Below, piece after piece: positions 1-7,997 of a stretch of 64,000 bases of DNA; positions within the stretch are counted from its first letter, which is position 1, and every line of letters begins with the position of its first letter. The stretch spans positions 1-64,000 of the forward strand of contig DAOUJG010000069.1 in assembly GCA_034423015.1 (NCBI GenBank). Direction: 5' to 3'. The stretch is from JAGWBJ01 sp034423015. GTDB lineage: Bacteria > Chloroflexota > Dehalococcoidia > Lucifugimonadales > JAGWBF01. A program made the translations under genes and the position numbers. The notes under the pieces were generated by a model. That model searched no databases, was not told where the DNA came from, and worked only from the letters and a program-made list of their open reading frames with translations.

Positions 1-347
1 TTGGCCATGTCGTGGACCGTCAGCCTGACGGTGTAGGTGTTGCCGCAGTCGTCCTGGAAGCCGCCGGCGTCGTTGACGTGCTTGGCGGCCAGCTCGATGC
101 CGTGGACGCTGCGTATGCCGTAGGAGGCGGACTGGCCGGTGAGGGCGTTGACCTCCCAGAAGTGGGCCTCCCGCATCTCTCCTCCCTCGGCGGGGGGAGC
201 CGTGGTCGCGGGGGCGGTGGTGTCCGCCGGAGTCGTGGCCACAGGGGCCGTGGTGGGCGCGGTGGTGGCCTCCTCCTCGCCGTCGCAGGCCGCTGCCACG
301 AGGACCATTACCAAGGCTACCATCCCTAGGACTAGCAGGCGTCTCAT
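1..347 (-). CDS. Branched-chain-type ABC transporter substrate-binding lipoprotein (N-terminal part only)
   Basis: The first 115 codons are present; the rest lies beyond the left edge. The ATG is preceded by a clear AGGAGG five to six bases upstream. The N-terminus has a lipoprotein signal peptide ending in a lipobox (VAAAC), then an acidic DGEEE stretch and a Thr/Pro/Ala linker of about 30 residues. A mature domain follows that starts like family-1/6 periplasmic binding proteins, with a ligand-lobe segment reading 'LTGQSASYGIRSVHGIELAA'. It is the last gene of the adjacent liv operon, 113 bases after the permease gene, so it should deliver the ligand to that importer at the outer face of the membrane. 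The ligand is unknown; Liv-type proteins also take amides, urea and aromatic acids. Confidence 0.85.
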   Translation of the reverse strand, partial: MRRLLVLGMVALVMVLVAAACDGEEEATTAPTTAPVATTPADTTAPATTAPPAEGGEMREAHFWEVNALTGQSASYGIRSVHGIELAAKHVNDAGGFQDDCGNTYTVRLTVHDMA

Positions 348-409
348 GTTAGCCTCCTGTAGGTATTCGGTGGATCTTTAGCTCCCTTTCGGGATGCGAA
401 ATTCAGGAT

Positions 410-438
410 ATTGTACTCTCATAGTCTCCGAACTGCAA
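410..438 (-). promoter_or_regulatory. Predicted sigma70-like promoter for the Liv binding protein
   Basis: On the minus strand TTGCAG and TACAAT are separated by 17 bases, about 60 bases upstream of the binding-protein start. It lies between the permease and binding-protein genes, so it could give the binding protein its own extra transcription, as is usual for importer binding proteins. The call rests on sequence match only. Confidence 0.45.
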
Positions 439-460
439 ACGTTTCGGTCTTGCTGCGCCG

Positions 461-1537
461 TCAGTCGGGCTCTTCGCTCTTGGGGGCTGAGGCCGGGTCA
501 CGTCTGCCGTGTCCCAGGGCCCCGGTGGCCCAGGCGGGCAGCCTTCGCTCCCTGACCAGGTCCACGAGCCCGAACAGGCGGAGCTGGTTTCCCAGGGGCA
601 CCCTGGTGATGACCCCCTGGGGCCGCATGATTATCATGACGGTCAGTACGAGGCCGTACATGATGTACCGCTCGTAGAGGGAGAAGCGCAGGACCTCGGG
701 GACGATGGTCAGGAACATGGCGCCGAAGAGGGGTCCCAGGAAGGTGTAGGAGCCCCCGAATACCCAGAACATGACGAACGTCAGAGAGAAGAAGAAGGTC
801 ATGTCCTCGGGGTGCTGCACCAGGATGTAGTGGCCCCGGAAAACGCCGCCCAGGCCCGCGATGGCGCACCCCAGGGAGAAGACCAGCACCCTGACCCAGG
901 AGACGTTGATGCCCATGGCGGCCGCCACCGTCGGGTTGTCCCGGACGGCCCGGGCCGCATATCCCAGGCGCGAGGTGTCGAAGCGCCAGGTGGCGAAGCC
1001 CAGAATGGCCAGCACCAGGAACACCACACCGAAGGACGTGTGCAGGGGCATGCCGCTGAAGCCGTTGGCCCCGCCGATATAGTCTATGTTGAAGGCGACC
1101 ACGGCCATGGCCTCTCCGAAGGCGAGGGTGGTCAGGCCCGCCACCAGGTGGTTCATGCGGATTGTCGCCACGGCCAGGAAGGTGCCGGTGAGGAACCCCA
1201 CCCCGGTGCCGAACAAGATGGCGGCGGGGAAGGGCCAGCCAAAGTTGGTGGTGAGCACCGCGGACATGTACGCGCCCATTCCGGCGATGGACGCGTGGGC
1301 CACGGAAAGGGCCCCGGCCGAGGCGCAGTAGTACAGCCCCACGACTATGATGGCGTTCATCCCGGCGTAGACCAGGGTCGCTTCCCAGAAGCCGGACAGG
1401 TTGGTGGACAGGTCGTTCAGTGTCCCGACGATGTCGATGACCCCGGCCACGTCCAGCCCGATGACCAACGCCACCAGAACGGATATCGCCAGGCTCCTCC
1501 GCTGGGATGTCAGGTACTCGGACGCTATATCCTGCAT
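461..1537 (-). CDS. livM: Branched-chain amino acid-type ABC transporter permease, LivM family
   Basis: This 358-residue polytopic membrane protein is the second permease of a Liv/HAAT importer and pairs with the LivH-like protein encoded just upstream. About eight to nine hydrophobic segments are visible from residue 15 onward. The family-typical cytoplasmic stretch 'TIRMNHLVAGLTTLAFGEAM' sits about a third of the way in, and the DNPTVAAAMG region near residue 205 matches the LivM loop that contacts the ATPases. The gene follows livH by 10 bases and belongs to the order livG-livF-livH-livM-binding protein. The first about 35 residues form an extra hydrophobic segment common in LivM. Function as a permease is secure; the substrate is not. 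Confidence 0.92.
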   Translation of the reverse strand: MQDIASEYLTSQRRSLAISVLVALVIGLDVAGVIDIVGTLNDLSTNLSGFWEATLVYAGMNAIIVVGLYYCASAGALSVAHASIAGMGAYMSAVLTTNFGWPFPAAILFGTGVGFLTGTFLAVATIRMNHLVAGLTTLAFGEAMAVVAFNIDYIGGANGFSGMPLHTSFGVVFLVLAILGFATWRFDTSRLGYAARAVRDNPTVAAAMGINVSWVRVLVFSLGCAIAGLGGVFRGHYILVQHPEDMTFFFSLTFVMFWVFGGSYTFLGPLFGAMFLTIVPEVLRFSLYERYIMYGLVLTVMIIMRPQGVITRVPLGNQLRLFGLVDLVRERRLPAWATGALGHGRRDPASAPKSEEPD

Positions 1538-1547
1538 CGCTTCACCG

Positions 1548-2453
1548 CTATACGTCGTAGGACCCGAAGAGCCCGTTGGGCCGGAAGACCAGGATCCCCA
1601 GCAGCATGCTGAAGGCCACCGCGTCCCTCAGCGTCGACGTGATGTACCCGGTCACCATCGCCTCGATGATGCCCAGCACCAGCCCGATTGCCATGATGGC
1701 CTCGATGTGGCGGTTGCCTCCCACGAGCATGCATACGAAGGCCTTCAGGCCATACAGCAGGCCCATGAAGGGCCAGGCGCTGGTGTAGAGGAGGCCGATG
1801 GTCACCCCGGCGATGCCCGCCATCATGGACGAGATGCCGACGGTCAGCTGGGAGACGAAGTTGACGTTGACTCCGCACGCGGCCGCCACGTCGGCCCGCT
1901 CGGCCACCGCCCTGGTCGCCCGGCCCCACCGGGTCTCCCTGACGTAGTACCGGAGCAGGAACATGACGATGACCCCGGCGATGAAGGTGGTGAGCTGGGC
2001 GGCGGTGATGTTCACCCCCCAGACCCAGAAGGCGTGGAAGGGAATGATGCTGGGGACGAACGCCGGGTCCGATCCCCATATGCGTTGGGCCGCGTACTGC
2101 ATGAATATGGCGATGCCGCCGGTGGCCATGAAGGGGATGAGTATGTACCTGCCCCGCACGGGCCGTATGACGAAGCGCTCGACGACCAGCCCCGTGGCGC
2201 CCGTGCCCCCCATGACTAGGATCAACACCAGGATGAGCATGCCCACCGCCCCGGCCAGCGGCGCGCTGGCGGAGCTGTAGCCCAGGAAGGTGACGACTAC
2301 GCCGGTGAGGTACGCGCCCAGCATGAACAGCTCGGGATGGGCCAGGTTGATGACCCGCATGACGCTGAAGGTGAGGCCGAACCCCAGGGCGACCACCGCG
2401 TAGGTGCTGCCCACGCTCAGGCCGTTGGCCACCTGCTGAAAGAACTGCTCCAC
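1548..2453 (-). CDS. livH: Branched-chain amino acid-type ABC transporter permease, LivH family
   Basis: This 301-residue inner-membrane permease has the LivH opening 'QQVANGLSVGSTYAVVALGF' and the diagnostic 'RVINLAHPELFMLGAY' segment near residue 35. Eight hydrophobic helices are apparent. A cytoplasmic loop near residue 185 reads ETRWGRATRAVAE, the usual coupling region in this family. Its start lies two bases from the stop of livF, which indicates translational coupling. Together with LivM it should form the transmembrane channel energised by LivF and LivG. The length is normal for the family. Confidence 0.93.
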   Translation of the reverse strand: MEQFFQQVANGLSVGSTYAVVALGFGLTFSVMRVINLAHPELFMLGAYLTGVVVTFLGYSSASAPLAGAVGMLILVLILVMGGTGATGLVVERFVIRPVRGRYILIPFMATGGIAIFMQYAAQRIWGSDPAFVPSIIPFHAFWVWGVNITAAQLTTFIAGVIVMFLLRYYVRETRWGRATRAVAERADVAAACGVNVNFVSQLTVGISSMMAGIAGVTIGLLYTSAWPFMGLLYGLKAFVCMLVGGNRHIEAIMAIGLVLGIIEAMVTGYITSTLRDAVAFSMLLGILVFRPNGLFGSYDV

Positions 2454-2455
2454 CG

Positions 2456-3181
2456 CTAGACGGCTTCCGCTCCCAGGTACACCCGCTGGACCTCTTCGCT
2501 GGACTCGATCTCCGAGGCGGTCCCCTCCCCGGCGATCTGTCCAACCTCCAGGAGGTAGGCGTAGTCGGCTATCTTGAGGGCCTCCCTGGCGTTCTGCTCC
2601 ACCAGGAGGATGCTCAACCCCTCGGAGCGAAGATCGCTGACAAGCTGGAAGGTGCGTTGCACGATGCGCGGGGCCAGGCCCAGAGACGGCTCGTCCAGGA
2701 TGAGGAGCTTGGGATCGGATATCAGCGCCCGGCCGAAGGCGAGCTGCTGCTGCTCCCCGCCGCTCAGCGACCCGGCTACCTGTGTAGACCGCTCCCGGAG
2801 GATGGGGAACCGCTCCAGGATCCCATCCATGCGCTCCAGGGTCTCCGGGGTCTTCTCGCGGCCGAAGGCGCCCATCAGCAGGTTCTCGTGGACCGTCAGG
2901 GTGGAGAATATCTGCCCGCCCTGGGGCAGCCAGGCGATGCCGGCCCGGTTTATCCGGTGGGGAGGCATGCCCCGTATCTCGGTGCCCTCGGGGAACTCGA
3001 CGGTCCCGGCCTGCGACCGGATCAGGCCGAGGACGGCCTTGATGATGCTGGACTTCCCGGCGCCGTTGACGCCCAGTACGGCGCAGATCTCGTTCTCCCG
3101 GACCTGGAAGTCCACCCCTCTGACAGCCTGCACGAGGCCGTAGGAGACCTGCAGGCCGCGGACCTTCAGGACGGACTTCAA
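2456..3181 (-). CDS. livF: Liv-type ABC transporter ATP-binding protein, LivF family
   Basis: This 241-residue cytoplasmic ATPase carries Walker A GVNGAGKSS near residue 37, the signature LSGGEQQQLAFGRAL, Walker B LLILDEPSLGLAP and a switch-His region with VEQNA, all as in LivF. A longer reading frame runs upstream, but its extra N-terminus is only the out-of-frame image of livG. The start chosen is TTG at 3179-3181, which overlaps the livG stop in a TTGA arrangement and gives an N-terminus (KSVLKVRGLQVSYG) that matches the family. It should pair with LivG to power uptake. Confidence 0.9.
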   Translation of the reverse strand: MKSVLKVRGLQVSYGLVQAVRGVDFQVRENEICAVLGVNGAGKSSIIKAVLGLIRSQAGTVEFPEGTEIRGMPPHRINRAGIAWLPQGGQIFSTLTVHENLLMGAFGREKTPETLERMDGILERFPILRERSTQVAGSLSGGEQQQLAFGRALISDPKLLILDEPSLGLAPRIVQRTFQLVSDLRSEGLSILLVEQNAREALKIADYAYLLEVGQIAGEGTASEIESSEEVQRVYLGAEAV

Positions 3182-3957
3182 GCCCTTACCCCAAGATAGG
3201 CGTCCACCACCTCGGGGTTGGCCTGCACCTCGGCCGGGGAGCCTTCGGCAAGCATCTCTCCGAAGTTCATGACCACGACCTTGTCGGAAATGGACATGAC
3301 GACGTTCATGTTGTGCTCTATGAGGAAGATGGTCTTGCCCATGTCCTTCAGCCGGCCTATCAGCTCCATGAGCCCTTCGACGATGCTCTGGGTGAGTCCC
3401 GCCGTCGGCTCGTCCATCATCATCATGTCGGGCTCGGTGGCCAGGGCCCTGGCCACCTCCAGGCGGCGCTGCATGCCGTAGGACAGCTCGCTGGGCATGA
3501 AGTACATGCGGTCCTGCAGGCCGACCCACTCCAGCAGCTCCTCGGCCACCTCCCTGTTGCGCTTCCGCTCCCTCCAGTCCCTGGGCATGCCAAGCATGGA
3601 CTCCAGGAAGGAGGAGCCGGTGCGGCAGAACCGGGAGGCTATTACGTTCTCCACCGCGTTCAGGTTGTCGAAGTACTCCAGGCTCTGGAAGGTCCTCCCC
3701 ATGCCGGCGGCAACTATCCGGTGGGCCGGCCAGCCGGTGATGTCGGTGCCCTTGAACGTTATCCGTCCCTCGGTCTGGGGCAGGAGGCCGGAGATGACGT
3801 TGAACAGGGTGGTCTTCCCCGCGCCGTTGGGGCCTATCATGGAGGTGATGAGGCCCTCGGGGACGTCGAAGCTGGCCTTCTCGACGGCGTGCAGGCCGCC
3901 GAAGTGCTTGCTCACCCCCTGTACCTGGAGCATGGCCGGTGGCGCCTGGGAACTCAT
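3178..3957 (-). CDS. livG: Liv-type ABC transporter ATP-binding protein, LivG family
   Basis: This is a 259-residue ATPase. It shows Walker A GPNGAGKTTLFNVISG near residue 42, the Q-loop GRTFQSLEYFDNL, a degenerate signature (LSYGMQRRLEVARAL, with Tyr-Gly in place of Gly-Gly), Walker B MMMMDEPTAGL and a switch His in FLIEHNM. The C-terminus (EVVDAYLG) is typical of LivG. It is the first gene of the operon. ATG at 3957 is chosen; a GTG two codons earlier (3963) is possible, but that codon would lie at or before the predicted transcription start. No Shine-Dalgarno is visible, so the message may be leaderless. Confidence 0.9.
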   Translation of the reverse strand: MSSQAPPAMLQVQGVSKHFGGLHAVEKASFDVPEGLITSMIGPNGAGKTTLFNVISGLLPQTEGRITFKGTDITGWPAHRIVAAGMGRTFQSLEYFDNLNAVENVIASRFCRTGSSFLESMLGMPRDWRERKRNREVAEELLEWVGLQDRMYFMPSELSYGMQRRLEVARALATEPDMMMMDEPTAGLTQSIVEGLMELIGRLKDMGKTIFLIEHNMNVVMSISDKVVVMNFGEMLAEGSPAEVQANPEVVDAYLGVRA

Positions 3958-3966
3958 AACCACCGT

Positions 3967-3995
3967 ATGAGACCACGGGAGCGAGGGGTTGTCAA
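3967..3995 (-). promoter_or_regulatory. Predicted promoter of the liv operon, placing livG as leaderless
   Basis: TTGACA (3990-3995) is followed after 17 bases by TCTCAT (3967-3972) on the minus strand. The expected transcription start is near 3960, only a few bases before the livG ATG at 3957, leaving no room for a ribosome-binding site. Confidence 0.5.
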
Positions 3996-4129
3996 GTAGG
4001 GGTTATGAGGATGATACGGAAAGGGTCGCAGCGGTGTTCATACCGGAGAGAATGAGGCCGAAGAGAACGGGGCTGGGGAGAATTAGGGGTCGCCCCGGCC
4101 GGTCCCCTGTGGTATCTTCTGACCAAGCC

Positions 4130-5596
4130 ATGTTGGACCTGATGATCCAGGGCGGGACGGTGGTTGCCCCGTGGGGCGTGGGGACCTGGGACGTCGCCGT
4201 GCAGGACGGTGTGATCGCCGCGGTGGCCCATCCCGGGACCCTGCCCGCCGAGGCGGCGCGAGTCCTGGACGCCTCGGGGAAGATAGTCGTGCCCGGGGGC
4301 ATAGAGCCCCACGCCCACGCAGGGTTCCGGCTGCCCTACCCGGGGGCGCGGGCTGCCGGGCTCCGCTCGGGAAGCGCCGAGGAGATCTCCCGGGCCGCGG
4401 TGTTCGGGGGCACGACCACCGTGGTGGACTTCGCCAACTGGAGGCCCGGCATAGACCTGTTCCGCTCCATGGATGAGAAGGACGCCACCTTCAGGGGCAA
4501 CAGCTACGCCGACTACACCTTTCACTGCATCCTGGTGGGCTGGGGCACCGAGGGGGCGACGCCCGAGCAGGGGGTGGACCTGCCCCATTGGGTCGTGGAG
4601 CAGGTCCCGGAGCTGGTGCAGGGGGGATTCAACACCATCAAGGTCTGGACGTCCAACACCACGGCCACCCGGCCCAAGCAGATGGTGGACTTCGGGCACA
4701 TCTCCGCCATCATGGAGCGGGTGGCCTCGGCGGGAGGGGTGCTGGCGGTGCACGCCGAGGACGAGGACGTGGTGATGTACGCTAGCCAGAGGCTGCACCA
4801 GGAGGAGCGCACGGGGACTGAGTTCCTCCACGAAGCCCACTCCAACCTGTCCGAGGACCTGTCCTTCCGGCGGGTGGTGCGGCTGGCCGAGTGGACCGGC
4901 GCCGCCGTCTACATGATGCACGTGAGCGCGGGTGAGGGCGTGGACGCCATAGCCGCCGGCAGGAGCAAGGGTCTGCCCGTCTATGGCGAGACCCTCCACC
5001 ACTACGCGACCTTCACGTCTCAGAAGTACAGGCAGCCCGAAGGCCCCCTGTACCACACCTATCCGGGCCTGAAGTACCGGAAGGACGCGGACGCCCTTTG
5101 GCAGGGACTGATGAAGGGGTCCATCTCCACCATGGCTACTGACGTGCTGTGGTGCTCCCGGGACGTGAAGCTCTCGGGCAGGACCATCGAGGACACGGTG
5201 GGCGGGAACGCGGCCGTCGAGGAGCGGATGGGCATCACCTACACCGAGGGGGTGGCCAACCGCGGAATGTCCCTGCAGCGGTTCGTCGACGTGACGTCGG
5301 CCAACGCCGCCCGCATCCTGGGGATGTACCCCCGGAAGGGGGCCATCGCGCCGGGCAGCGACGCCGACATCACCCTCATCGACCCCCGGCCAGACCGGAA
5401 TCTGCGCCTGTCCCAGCTCCACGGCACCGACTACAGCGTGTGGGACGGCTGGGAGCTGAAGGGCTGGCCCGTTACGACGGTCCTAAGGGGGATGGTCATC
5501 GTCGAGAACGGGGTCCTTGTGGACGACAAGCGGCACGGCCGGCTCATAGGGGGCCGCAAGACGCCGCGCGAGGTGCTGGAGGGGCCGTGGGTCTGA
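4130..5596 (+). CDS. Dihydropyrimidinase/hydantoinase-like amidohydrolase
   Basis: This 488-residue cytoplasmic metal-dependent hydrolase belongs to the cyclic-amidohydrolase group (hydantoinase, dihydropyrimidinase, allantoinase). Metal-ligand motifs appear in order: HAHAGF near residue 60, a Lys in 'FNTIKVWTSN' at the position of the carbamylated lysine, HAED, MMHVSAG and ATDVLW. The aspartate of the STDH motif is kept while its His is replaced by Val. The C-terminus has the family's IAPGSDADITLIDP followed by a substrate-lid region. The start is the ATG giving MLDLMIQGGTVV; an in-frame extension upstream has no family similarity. It is divergent from the liv operon, so the imported compound may be a cyclic amide, which is an inference from position. 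A second, more canonical paralogue is at 32890-34266. Confidence 0.85.
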   Translation: MLDLMIQGGTVVAPWGVGTWDVAVQDGVIAAVAHPGTLPAEAARVLDASGKIVVPGGIEPHAHAGFRLPYPGARAAGLRSGSAEEISRAAVFGGTTTVVDFANWRPGIDLFRSMDEKDATFRGNSYADYTFHCILVGWGTEGATPEQGVDLPHWVVEQVPELVQGGFNTIKVWTSNTTATRPKQMVDFGHISAIMERVASAGGVLAVHAEDEDVVMYASQRLHQEERTGTEFLHEAHSNLSEDLSFRRVVRLAEWTGAAVYMMHVSAGEGVDAIAAGRSKGLPVYGETLHHYATFTSQKYRQPEGPLYHTYPGLKYRKDADALWQGLMKGSISTMATDVLWCSRDVKLSGRTIEDTVGGNAAVEERMGITYTEGVANRGMSLQRFVDVTSANAARILGMYPRKGAIAPGSDADITLIDPRPDRNLRLSQLHGTDYSVWDGWELKGWPVTTVLRGMVIVENGVLVDDKRHGRLIGGRKTPREVLEGPWV

Positions 5597-5602
5597 ACTG
5601 GG

Positions 5603-5690
5603 CCCTCACCCCGGCCCTCTCCCGCGGGGAGAGGGAGACTTACAGGGCAGGTTTGGAGGCTTGGGAGAGGGGTCCGGGGGTGAGGGCGTC
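5603..5690. repeat. Inverted pair of CCCTCACCCCGGCCCTCTCCC repeats, left of DUF559 gene
   Basis: The motif CCCTCACCCCGGCCCTCTCC, followed by a GGGGAGAGG arm, reads forward at about 5604-5636. A second copy reads in the opposite orientation at about 5660-5686, inside the 3' end of the DUF559 gene, where it encodes LTPGPLSQ. The two arms can pair and lie between two convergent genes, so they may also terminate transcription. Similar copies occur at 6050-6172 and 59591-59626. The element is REP/BIME-like in layout. Confidence 0.75.
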
Positions 5691-6032
5691 AAGTATTCGG
5701 GCAAGGGTGCTTTCGAGCTCCTCTACTAGCTCTTGGTTCTTCAAGACCATCAGGCGTATCCCCAGCTCCTCAATGCGCTCTCGCCGGACGGCGTCATACT
5801 CCTGCTGGCCTTCTTGGTTGTGAATGCTCCCCTCAAGCTCCACCGCCAACCTTGCCTCATGGCAGTAGAAGTCGACGATGTAGCGTCCCAGCGGATGCTG
5901 GCGACGAAACTTGGCCCCGCCCAGCTGCCGGTCCCTCAGACAGGCCCATAATAGGTCCTCGTGACGAGTCTGCCTTTGGCGCAGCTGGCGCGCTAGGTCC
6001 CTTATGTAGCCTGGAGTCTTGGGCCTTTGCAC
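5640..6032 (-). CDS. DUF559 domain protein (Vsr/restriction-endonuclease-like fold)
   Basis: This is a 130-residue protein of the DUF559 family, which is related to very-short-patch-repair and restriction-type nucleases. Diagnostic segments are RQTRHEDLLWACLRDRQLGG (residues about 20-40), 'FRRQHPLGRYIVDFYCHEAR' and AVELEGSIH, which contain the conserved Asp and Glu expected to bind metal. Translation starts at GTG 6032 without a visible Shine-Dalgarno. The last about 15 residues (LTPGPLSQASKPAL) are encoded by a copy of the flanking repeat, so the gene has run into the repeat. No methylase or partner gene is nearby. DUF559 genes bordered by this repeat type recur in many genomes, which suggests a small mobile unit; no transposase is present. 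Confidence 0.85.
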   Translation of the reverse strand: MQRPKTPGYIRDLARQLRQRQTRHEDLLWACLRDRQLGGAKFRRQHPLGRYIVDFYCHEARLAVELEGSIHNQEGQQEYDAVRRERIEELGIRLMVLKNQELVEELESTLARILDALTPGPLSQASKPAL

Positions 6033-6049
6033 GTGACGTTTGTTCTGGG

Positions 6050-6172
6050 GCCCTCACCCCGGCCCTCTCCCACGGGGAGAGGTAGAAGTTGGTGTTTTTC
6101 CGTCTCTTGCTAGCCCTGGTCTCTCATATACCAACTCCCCTCTCCCACCGGGAGAGGGGCTGGGGGTGGGGG
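6050..6172. repeat. Inverted pair of the same GC-rich repeat, right of DUF559 gene
   Basis: A forward copy (CCCTCACCCCGGCCCTCTCC, then CACGGGGAGAGG) lies at about 6051-6083. An inverted copy (CCCTCTCCCACCGGGAGAGG, then GGCTGGGGGTGGGGGTG) lies at about 6135-6172. With the pair at 5603-5690 it brackets the DUF559 gene symmetrically. The remaining bases between 6086 and 6135 show no gene. Confidence 0.7.
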
Positions 6173-6222
6173 TGTCTCAGGAGAAGTCGGGCTGGATACC
6201 TGTGCCCCCCCGGCACAACAAT

Positions 6223-6298
6223 TGGTCGGGGTGAGTGGATTCGAACCACCGACCTCCACGTCCCGAACGTGGCGCGCTAGCCGCTGCGCTACACCCCG
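6223..6298 (-). tRNA. tRNA-Pro (anticodon CGG)
   Basis: The 76-base cloverleaf is complete. The acceptor CGGGGTG pairs with CACCCCG, the D-stem is GCGC/GCGC, the anticodon stem CCACG/CGTGG carries loop TTCGGGA (anticodon CGG, codon CCG), and the T-arm is GGTGG-TTCGAAT-CCACT. The CCA end is encoded. It stands alone, just outside the DUF559 repeat block. Confidence 0.97.
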
Positions 6299-6448
6299 CA
6301 GGTTACATTATGCCCCACCGCCGCGGGTTAGACAAGGCGTGCCCCACCGCTATTGACGGCGCTACGACCGTGGGGTAGTATCCGGCTGAAGTGAGCCGCC
6401 GGGACCCGGGCCGTCCATCGCCGGGGGGTGCGGCAGGAGGTGATGACC

Positions 6449-7000
6449 ATGGCGTCGGAGGTGAAGAAGGCCCTCACCCCCGAGGTAGAGGCCATGATCG
6501 GGGTCGAGGGCGAGGTGGTCGAGTGCTGGGGCGTGGTGGACAGGGAGTACCTCAGGCGGTTCACCCAGGCCGTCATGGACCCCGACCCCAGGTACTGGGA
6601 CGACGAGTTTGCCGCGGCCACCCGCTACGGCGAGGTCATCACCCCCCCGATAATGGTGAGCTACATGCCCGGACGTCTGTCCCCGGCGGAGGGGGACCCG
6701 GTCACGGCGGCGTTCCGGGACAACCCCGAGTCCGACGGCATCGAGGGAGTCCGCAGGCAGGGCGAGCTGCCGCCCATCCCCACGGACCTGGTCCGCACGC
6801 TGAACGCCGGCAACGAGCTGGAGCTGTACAAGTATCCCAGCATAGGCGACAAGGTGTACTTCCAGAACAAGTACTCCAGCATCACCGAGCGGCAGGGGCG
6901 GGATGGGAGCGCGTTTCTGATAGTGGCCAGGGAGACCGTGTTCCGCAACCAGAAGGGCGAGGTCCTCTGCATCACCCGGGCCGCGTCCATTAGACGGTAG
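6449..7000 (+). CDS. MaoC-like N-terminal (FAS1-type) dehydratase subunit
   Basis: This 183-residue protein matches the hot-dog-fold N-terminal half of MaoC-type hydratases. It contains 'DREYLRRFTQAVMDPDPRYW' and TRYGEVITPPIM, where family members carry substrate-binding residues. Start ATG 6449 is chosen because AGGAGG ends eight bases upstream; ATG 6443 is too close to it. The next gene, 30 bases downstream, encodes a second hot-dog protein, so the pair should form a two-subunit (R)-specific enoyl-CoA or hydroxyacyl-CoA hydratase. The substrate is not identifiable. The N-terminal half usually lacks the catalytic Asp/His pair, which fits a structural or binding role. Confidence 0.8.
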   Translation: MASEVKKALTPEVEAMIGVEGEVVECWGVVDREYLRRFTQAVMDPDPRYWDDEFAAATRYGEVITPPIMVSYMPGRLSPAEGDPVTAAFRDNPESDGIEGVRRQGELPPIPTDLVRTLNAGNELELYKYPSIGDKVYFQNKYSSITERQGRDGSAFLIVARETVFRNQKGEVLCITRAASIRR

Positions 7001-7030
7001 GGTATCCCTACCAGAAGCCAGGAGGTGGGC

Positions 7031-7585
7031 ATGGACCTGGAAGCCCTGCTCAAGCTTCCCCCCGAGGAGATACTCCGGCACGACGAAAGGCCCTCGGCCG
7101 GCGACCTGCGAGACCCCGTCCAGAGGTACTTCGACGACGTGCACGAGGGGATGGAGCTGCCCAAGTACATCTACCAGCCCACCCCAACCCACCTGTTCAG
7201 GTGGAGCGCCGGCATCGAGAACTGGCACCGGATCCACTACGACTTGGACTTCGCCACCAACCACGACAAGCTTCCCAGCATTTTGGTGCAGGGGTCGTGG
7301 AAGCAGAGCGTGGTGCCCCAGTACCTGAAGGACTGGACGCTGCCCAACGGCTGGCCGTGGAAGGCGTCGTTCCAGCACCGGGCGATGCTGGTCCCGGGGG
7401 ACGTCCTCATCATGTGGGGAAGGATCACCGAGAAGCGGGAGAGGGACGGCCTCGGCCTGGTGGACCTGGAGATCGGGATGAAGACCCACCTGGGAATCGA
7501 GAGCATGCCCGGCACCGCCACCGTAGTCCTGCCCATCCGTGGCGGCCGTCCGGTCCCCTACCCCTTCGTCCCGCCCTGGGACTGA
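7031..7585 (+). CDS. MaoC-like acyl dehydratase, catalytic-type subunit
   Basis: This is a 184-residue hot-dog protein. The stretch 'WSAGIENWHRIHYDLDFATN' near residue 60 resembles the hydratase-2 region (D/N-x4-H) that carries the catalytic His. The segment SILVQGSWKQSV lines up with the overhang-helix part of MaoC, and the C-terminal strands run to residue 175. It uses ATG 7031, five bases after AGGAGG; a GTG two codons earlier overlaps that site. It lies 30 bases after the partner subunit and is presumably co-transcribed with it. Whether it adds water to an enoyl-CoA or acts on a non-CoA substrate cannot be told. Confidence 0.78.
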   Translation: MDLEALLKLPPEEILRHDERPSAGDLRDPVQRYFDDVHEGMELPKYIYQPTPTHLFRWSAGIENWHRIHYDLDFATNHDKLPSILVQGSWKQSVVPQYLKDWTLPNGWPWKASFQHRAMLVPGDVLIMWGRITEKRERDGLGLVDLEIGMKTHLGIESMPGTATVVLPIRGGRPVPYPFVPPWD

Positions 7586-7687
7586 CCGGGAAGCAGCCGC
7601 ACAGAGACACGGAGCCGCGGAGAGAGCGCGAAACACGGGGCATCGGCGTCTCCGTGGCCGTACTCTCCGGGGTCGTAAGGAGGGCCC

Positions 7688-7957
7688 ATGCCCAGGTTCA
7701 TGGCGATACACAGCGTGCCGGGCATCACCCAAGAGCAGTTCGAGGACGCCGTCGCCCACGTGAGCAAGTGGCGTCCCGACCGCCGCACGACCATCCTCAA
7801 GGTGTACTGCAACCTGGAGGAGGGCAAGCTGGTATCCGAATGCGAGTGCCAGGAGCAGTCCCACTTCGAGGAGTGGATCGCCCAGGCGGGCTGGGGCTAC
7901 GACGCCATCTTCCGGGTCGACATGGTCCAACAGGTCGGCCGCGTGTGGAGGCTCTAG
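7688..7957 (+). CDS. Small DUF4242-like ferredoxin-fold protein
   Basis: This 89-residue protein with the layout strand-helix-strand-strand-helix-strand resembles the DUF4242 / nickel-binding SCO4226-like group. The opening MPRFMAIHSVPGITQEQFE, the middle LKVYCNLEEGKLVSECEC and the later 'FEEWIAQAGWGYDAIFRVDM' match that pattern. It contains a Cys-x-Cys (ECEC) that could bind metal. The AAGGAGGGCCC before the ATG gives a good ribosome-binding site. It sits between the MaoC pair and a TPP enzyme and 40 bases before the latter. The family has no established enzymatic role, so function is open. Confidence 0.6.
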   Translation: MPRFMAIHSVPGITQEQFEDAVAHVSKWRPDRRTTILKVYCNLEEGKLVSECECQEQSHFEEWIAQAGWGYDAIFRVDMVQQVGRVWRL

Positions 7958-7997
7958 CCCGGCCTGGCTCCCCTGGCCGGACGGGAAGAGGTCTCCG

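Noticed and set aside
509..1612. Long plus-strand frames opposite the Liv permease genes
   Set aside because: They are mirror images of real genes in high-GC DNA, with Gly/His/Arg-rich composition and no family patterns or ribosome-binding sites.
5640..5690. Extra domain at the C-terminus of the DUF559 protein (LTPGPLSQASKP)
   Set aside because: It is translated repeat sequence, not a domain; the same peptide arises wherever the repeat is read in this frame.
7602..7675. Intergenic sequence with CACAGAGACACGGAG-like words and CTCCGTG on the other side
   Set aside because: It resembles widespread intergenic repeats, but the arms do not form a clean inverted repeat and no other copy was seen in this window.
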